From assembly GCA_013036995.1 (NCBI GenBank), contig JAAOXG010000020.1, positions 62,001-126,000 of the forward strand: a DNA stretch of 64,000 nucleotides. Direction: 5' to 3'. Of the stretch, positions 60,799 to 64,000 are shown piece by piece. Position numbers and translations under genes: made by a program. The notes beneath the pieces are model-generated. The model ran no database searches and was not told the DNA's origin. It worked only from the letters and a program-made list of their open reading frames with translations. This stretch comes from Lacrimispora defluvii. Its GTDB lineage: Bacteria; Bacillota; Clostridia; Lachnospirales; Lachnospiraceae. Each line of letters starts with the position of its first letter. Position 1 is the stretch's first letter.

Positions 60799-62859
60799 AT
60801 GTGCTTCCAGGCAGAGGCGTTAAATTTAGATGCATTATTCACCGATGAAACTGAAAGCTTCCGGTTTCCTTCGGAACCTGAGGAAGGAGATGAAGTAGTT
60901 CTTCTTTTCCGGACGGCAGCAAATAATGCAGATTCTGTAAATTATATTGAGGCCGGAAGTCCGTCCGGTTTTGCCATGATTAAAACAGACTCAGACGATA
61001 TGTTTGATTATTATGAATACAGGCTGAAGGCGGGAGGCTGCCCCATCCAATACTGTTTCTCAGTAACAAAGAGAGATGAGGTGTGCTATTACAGCCGCCT
61101 GGGTCCTGTCTGGCAGTATCCGGATACGGGCTGGTTTACCATCGTACCGGGATTTTCCACACCTGACTGGGCGAAGGGCGCTGTGATGTACCAGATTTTT
61201 GTGGATCGTTTTTACAACGGGGATCAATCCAATGATGTGGTAAAAGATGAATATCTCTATATAGGACAAAGAGTCATGGCAGTGGATAACTGGGATAAAT
61301 ACCCGGATCAGTTTGATGTGGGCTGCTTTTATGGCGGAGATTTACAGGGAGTCTGGGATAAGCTTGATTACCTTGAAAATCTAGGTGTTGAAGTGATTTA
61401 TTTAAATCCCATATTTGTTTCACCTTCCAATCACAAGTATGATTGTCAGGATTATGACTATATAGATCCTCATTACGGTGTGATAGTAAAGGATGGAGGA
61501 GAGGTGCTGACGCCGGAGGCTTCTGATAACCGCAGTGCAACCAGATATATGACCCGCACTACGGATCGGGGAAATTTAGAGGCCAGCAATGAATTTTTTG
61601 CCAGATTTGTGGAGGAAGTCCATAAGCGTGGCATGAAAGTGATTCTGGACGGCGTATTTAATCACTGTGGTTCTTTCCACAAGTGGTTAGACGGAGAACG
61701 GATCTATGAACTGTCAGGGAACTATGAGCCGGGAGCATTTGAATCGGAAGACAGTCCTTACCAGTCATTTTTTAAATTTTTTGAATCAAAATGGCCATAC
61801 AATGATTCTTACGATGGCTGGTGGGGGCATTCCACTCTGCCAAAGCTTAATTATGAGGGGTCTGAGACTCTTTGCCGTTATATCCTGGATATTGCCGCCA
61901 AATGGGTTTCTGAGCCTTATAACGCCGATGGCTGGCGTCTTGATGTGGCAGCAGACTTAGGCCACAGCAGCCAGTTTAATCATAAGTTCTGGAAGGATTT
62001 TCGAAAAGCTGTAAAGGCAGCAAATCCCAATGCCATTGTCCTTGCCGAGCATTACGGAGATCCATCTGGCTGGCTTCAGGGGGATGAATGGGATACTGTG
62101 ATGAACTATGATGCATTTATGGAGCCTGTCTCCTGGTTTTTAACCGGAATGGAAAAACATAGCGATGAGAAAAATTCAAAGCTATTGGGAGACGGTGAAA
62201 CATTCTTTCATTCCATGAATTATCATATGAGCCGCATGATGTCAGGATCACTGTTAACGGCCATGAATCAGCTCTCCAACCATGATCATTCCAGGTTTCT
62301 TACAAGAACCAATGGAAAGACAGGCCGTACCTCAACAGAAGGACCTGAGGCTGCTTCCGAAGGGATCAGCTATGGCATATTCCGGGAAGGTGTGATGATT
62401 CAGATGACCTGGCCGGGAGCACCTGCCATTTACTACGGTGATGAGGCAGGTGTCTGCGGATGGACAGATCCCGATAACCGGAGAACTTATCCGTGGGGAA
62501 ATGAAAATCTGGAACTGATTGAATTTCACAGGTATATGAATGAGCTGCATCGAAGTCTTCCGGCACTGCGCATTGGTTCATTAAAATCTCTTCTTGCAGG
62601 AGATCACCTGATTGCGTACGGGCGTTTTTTTAATAATTGTATTTGTGCGGTTGCAGTGAGCAACCATATGAGTGAACAGGAAGTTTCCATACCGGTCTGG
62701 CAGCTTGGTATGAAGGATGGTGAGACAATGTCCCGGGTTATGCTGACGTATGAGAGTGGTTATAATGTAGGTAAGATCTCATTTGCAGTTGAACATGGCT
62801 GCGTAAGGGTTTCAATGCCGCCGTTCAGCTCAGTTTTGCTGGTGGGAGACAGGGACTAA
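60799..62859 (+). CDS. glycoside hydrolase family 13 (neopullulanase / maltogenic amylase type)
   Basis: A 686-residue cytosolic GH13 enzyme. An N-terminal beta-sandwich (about 1-115) precedes the TIM barrel. The catalytic residues are Asp382 (DGWRLDVA), Glu417 (VLAEHYGD) and Asp496 (LSNHDHSRF). The C-terminal beta domain covers about 600-686. It hydrolyses alpha-1,4 links in maltodextrins, cyclodextrins or pullulan. The start is uncertain: AAAGGA is about 12 bases before ATG 60799, and a closer ATG at 60788 is out of frame. A weak promoter (TTGAAT-17-TAATAG) may precede it. Confidence 0.87.
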   Translation: MCFQAEALNLDALFTDETESFRFPSEPEEGDEVVLLFRTAANNADSVNYIEAGSPSGFAMIKTDSDDMFDYYEYRLKAGGCPIQYCFSVTKRDEVCYYSRLGPVWQYPDTGWFTIVPGFSTPDWAKGAVMYQIFVDRFYNGDQSNDVVKDEYLYIGQRVMAVDNWDKYPDQFDVGCFYGGDLQGVWDKLDYLENLGVEVIYLNPIFVSPSNHKYDCQDYDYIDPHYGVIVKDGGEVLTPEASDNRSATRYMTRTTDRGNLEASNEFFARFVEEVHKRGMKVILDGVFNHCGSFHKWLDGERIYELSGNYEPGAFESEDSPYQSFFKFFESKWPYNDSYDGWWGHSTLPKLNYEGSETLCRYILDIAAKWVSEPYNADGWRLDVAADLGHSSQFNHKFWKDFRKAVKAANPNAIVLAEHYGDPSGWLQGDEWDTVMNYDAFMEPVSWFLTGMEKHSDEKNSKLLGDGETFFHSMNYHMSRMMSGSLLTAMNQLSNHDHSRFLTRTNGKTGRTSTEGPEAASEGISYGIFREGVMIQMTWPGAPAIYYGDEAGVCGWTDPDNRRTYPWGNENLELIEFHRYMNELHRSLPALRIGSLKSLLAGDHLIAYGRFFNNCICAVAVSNHMSEQEVSIPVWQLGMKDGETMSRVMLTYESGYNVGKISFAVEHGCVRVSMPPFSSVLLVGDRD

Positions 62860-62894
62860 GTAGTACATTTTTATTAGAATTTTTTAAAAACACC

Positions 62895-62923
62895 TTGATT
62901 TTTTAACTTGTCTATGTTAAAAT
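62895..62923 (+). promoter_or_regulatory. tRNA-Tyr promoter
   Basis: TTGATT, exactly 17 bases, TAAAAT, about 25 bases before the tRNA. Confidence 0.65.
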
Positions 62924-62947
62924 AACACTCGCTTGATGATAAAGCAT

Positions 62948-63029
62948 GGGCGGATTCCCGAGTGGCCAAAGGGGGCAGACTGTAAATCTGTTATCGACGA
63001 TTTCGAAGGTTCGAATCCTTCTCCGCCCA
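62948..63029 (+). tRNA. tRNA-Tyr (GTA anticodon)
   Basis: An 82-base class II tRNA. The acceptor stem GGGCGGA pairs with TCCGCCC with discriminator A at 63029. The D-arm is TTCCCGAGTGGCCAAAGGGG. The anticodon GTA is at 62982-62984 in CAGACTGTAAATCTG. A long variable arm follows, and the T-loop GGTTCGAATCC is intact. CCA is not encoded. It has its own promoter and terminator. Confidence 0.95.
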
Positions 63030-63048
63030 TTAAAAAAAAGAGTGATAT

Positions 63049-63087
63049 AAAAAGACGGTGTGTTCCATTGGACACACCGTCTTTTTT
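63049..63087. terminator. bidirectional terminator between tRNA-Tyr and NADH oxidase
   Basis: AAAAAGACGGTGTGT pairs with ACACACCGTCTTTTT. T-runs follow on both sides, between convergent units. Confidence 0.88.
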
Positions 63088-63098
63088 ATATTCTTAGA

Positions 63099-64000
63099 TT
63101 ATTCTGCCTGAAGCGCTGCCATGGTAAAGTAGTTGTATGGCTTATTAAAATGTGGCAGGAAAAAGATATCTGTCAGCTTTAACCGGTCGATAGTAACCTG
63201 CTCCTGAATGGCAAGTGAAAACATGTGAATTGCCATGGAGATATCGTATTCGGAACACATCTGTGCACCTAAGACAATCCGTGTCTTTTTATCGTATACA
63301 ATCCGGATTTTGACTTTATAATTATCATGCTGTATGAATGCAGGCTTCTGTGTATCTTCATAATCAGCTGCAGCCGCATCATAACCCAGCTTTTTAGCCT
63401 TTTCTAATGAAATTCCGGTAGATACCATCTTCAGATTCCAGATGCAGATACCATTGGAGCCCTGAACACCAATAGATTCAAGGGGAGTTCCGCAGGCATT
63501 ATGAGCTGCCACAATACCGGAGCGGACCGCATTGGTGGCAAGCGCAATATAGTTGGTAGCCTGAATGGAGTTATCAAATACAGTAGCGCAGTCTCCGATG
63601 GCATAAACATCAGGAATACTTGTCTGCTGGTGTCTGTCAACCAGATAAGCACCATTCTTAAACAGTTTAAGATTATCTTTGCCCAGTTGGCTGTTAGGCT
63701 TAAAGCCAATTCCCAGAACTACCATATCCGCTGCATATTCATTTTTGTCAGTTACAACCTTTTCTACTTTTCCGTTGCCTTTCAGGCTGGTTACAGTTTC
63801 TTCATAGGCAAGCTTAATTCCGTGGCTCTCCAGATTTTTGGACATAATATCTGTAAATTCACGGTCGTAATAACCAGACAGACATGTGCTCATGTTGTCA
63901 ATTAAAGTGACCTTCTTGCCTATCCTGTTAAATGCTTCCGCCAGTTCCACGCCGATGTATCCGGCACCCACTACCACAACATTGCGGATCATGGACTGGT
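63099..64000 (-). CDS. NADH oxidase / CoA-disulfide reductase family flavoprotein, 5' end missing
   Basis: About 300 C-terminal residues; the frame runs on past the window edge. Visible are the NAD-binding motif [19 protein letters not shown], the FAD contact VYAIGDCA, and the C-terminal dimer domain (about the last 115 residues, with [13 protein letters not shown] near the end). This is the NoxE/Npr group, which reduces O2 to water with NADH. The redox cysteine (near residue 42 of the full protein) is outside the window, so a CoA-disulfide reductase cannot be excluded. Oxygen removal fits the rubrerythrins at 24 kb. Confidence 0.83.
   Translation of the reverse strand, partial: QSMIRNVVVVGAGYIGVELAEAFNRIGKKVTLIDNMSTCLSGYYDREFTDIMSKNLESHGIKLAYEETVTSLKGNGKVEKVVTDKNEYAADMVVLGIGFKPNSQLGKDNLKLFKNGAYLVDRHQQTSIPDVYAIGDCATVFDNSIQATNYIALATNAVRSGIVAAHNACGTPLESIGVQGSNGICIWNLKMVSTGISLEKAKKLGYDAAAADYEDTQKPAFIQHDNYKVKIRIVYDKKTRIVLGAQMCSEYDISMAIHMFSLAIQEQVTIDRLKLTDIFFLPHFNKPYNYFTMAALQAE

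Noticed and set aside
60788-60823. Short leader peptide (11 codons) starting at ATG 60788 before the GH13 gene
   Set aside because: The AAAGGA is only about one base from this ATG, too close for initiation; probably chance.
1-64000. CRISPR arrays, prophage, insertion sequences, integrases, toxin-antitoxin or secondary-metabolite clusters
   Set aside because: None is visible. No regular repeat-spacer pattern, transposase or recombinase reading frame is present in the window.

Overview
The window looks like chromosome from an anaerobic, endospore-forming member of the Lachnospiraceae (Lacrimispora / Clostridium cluster XIVa type). The evidence is a Firmicutes core block in the order pth-mfd-spoVT-mazG-hup-rqcP-yabP-yabQ-divIC-spoIIE-tilS-hpt-ftsH, a GlpP antiterminator system, rubrerythrins including a reverse rubrerythrin, strong AGGAGG ribosome sites, consensus SigA promoters, and proteins typical of gut or plant-fibre clostridia. 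I see no prophage, insertion sequence, CRISPR array or rRNA. One tRNA gene (Tyr) is present.

Layout. (1) 1-4.6 kb: the end of a beta-helical carbohydrate-binding protein, luxS, a decayed ABC binding-protein gene whose terminator overlaps the luxS promoter, and a calcium-type P-ATPase. (2) 4.6-14.5 kb: an AraC regulator divergent from a sugar operon (DUF2264 enzyme, GH88, ABC binding protein and two permeases, TIM-barrel isomerase, GH2), probably for uronic-acid-containing oligosaccharides. (3) 14.5-21.1 kb: glycerol catabolism. glpK and a three-gene glycerol-3-phosphate dehydrogenase set each follow a leader with a terminator and share a sequence motif. The antiterminator gene glpP lies just downstream, followed by an FAH-family enzyme. 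(4) 21.2-36.7 kb: housekeeping genes (M20 and M18 peptidases, glycosyltransferase, rubrerythrins with a PerR-type regulator, LysR/PHP pair, S1-domain protein, small alarmone synthetase, GDPD, dtd, a trigger-factor-like lipoprotein, xpt, HAD phosphatase, a COG2509 flavoprotein). (5) 36.9-46.2 kb: a second sugar locus with a PrpR-like activator, ABC transporter, GH105, zinc dehydrogenase and a DUF4091 protein, which points to unsaturated rhamnogalacturonan fragments. (6) 46.2-60.5 kb: the core translation, repair and sporulation block. (7) 60.5-64 kb: a candidate C-rich small RNA, a GH13 amylase, tRNA-Tyr and the C-terminal part of an NADH oxidase.

The most interesting signals are regulatory. 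The sporulation genes yabP and spoIIE each sit behind a long perfect hairpin whose 3' arm contains the ribosome site and is followed by a T-run. In each case the likely sporulation promoter lies over the 5' arm, so only read-through RNA would form the hairpin. Other points are a spoIIE gene without its membrane domain, four Spo0A-box-like heptamers before it, a switch-like leader before pth, an operator shared by the perR-type and rubrerythrin promoters, a paired GlpP leader motif, and a strongly translated 47-residue acidic orphan after spoVT.

Neither sugar locus carries its ABC ATPase, so both probably use a shared MsmK/UgpC-type ATPase encoded elsewhere. Functions are read from motifs and context. 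No database search was run.
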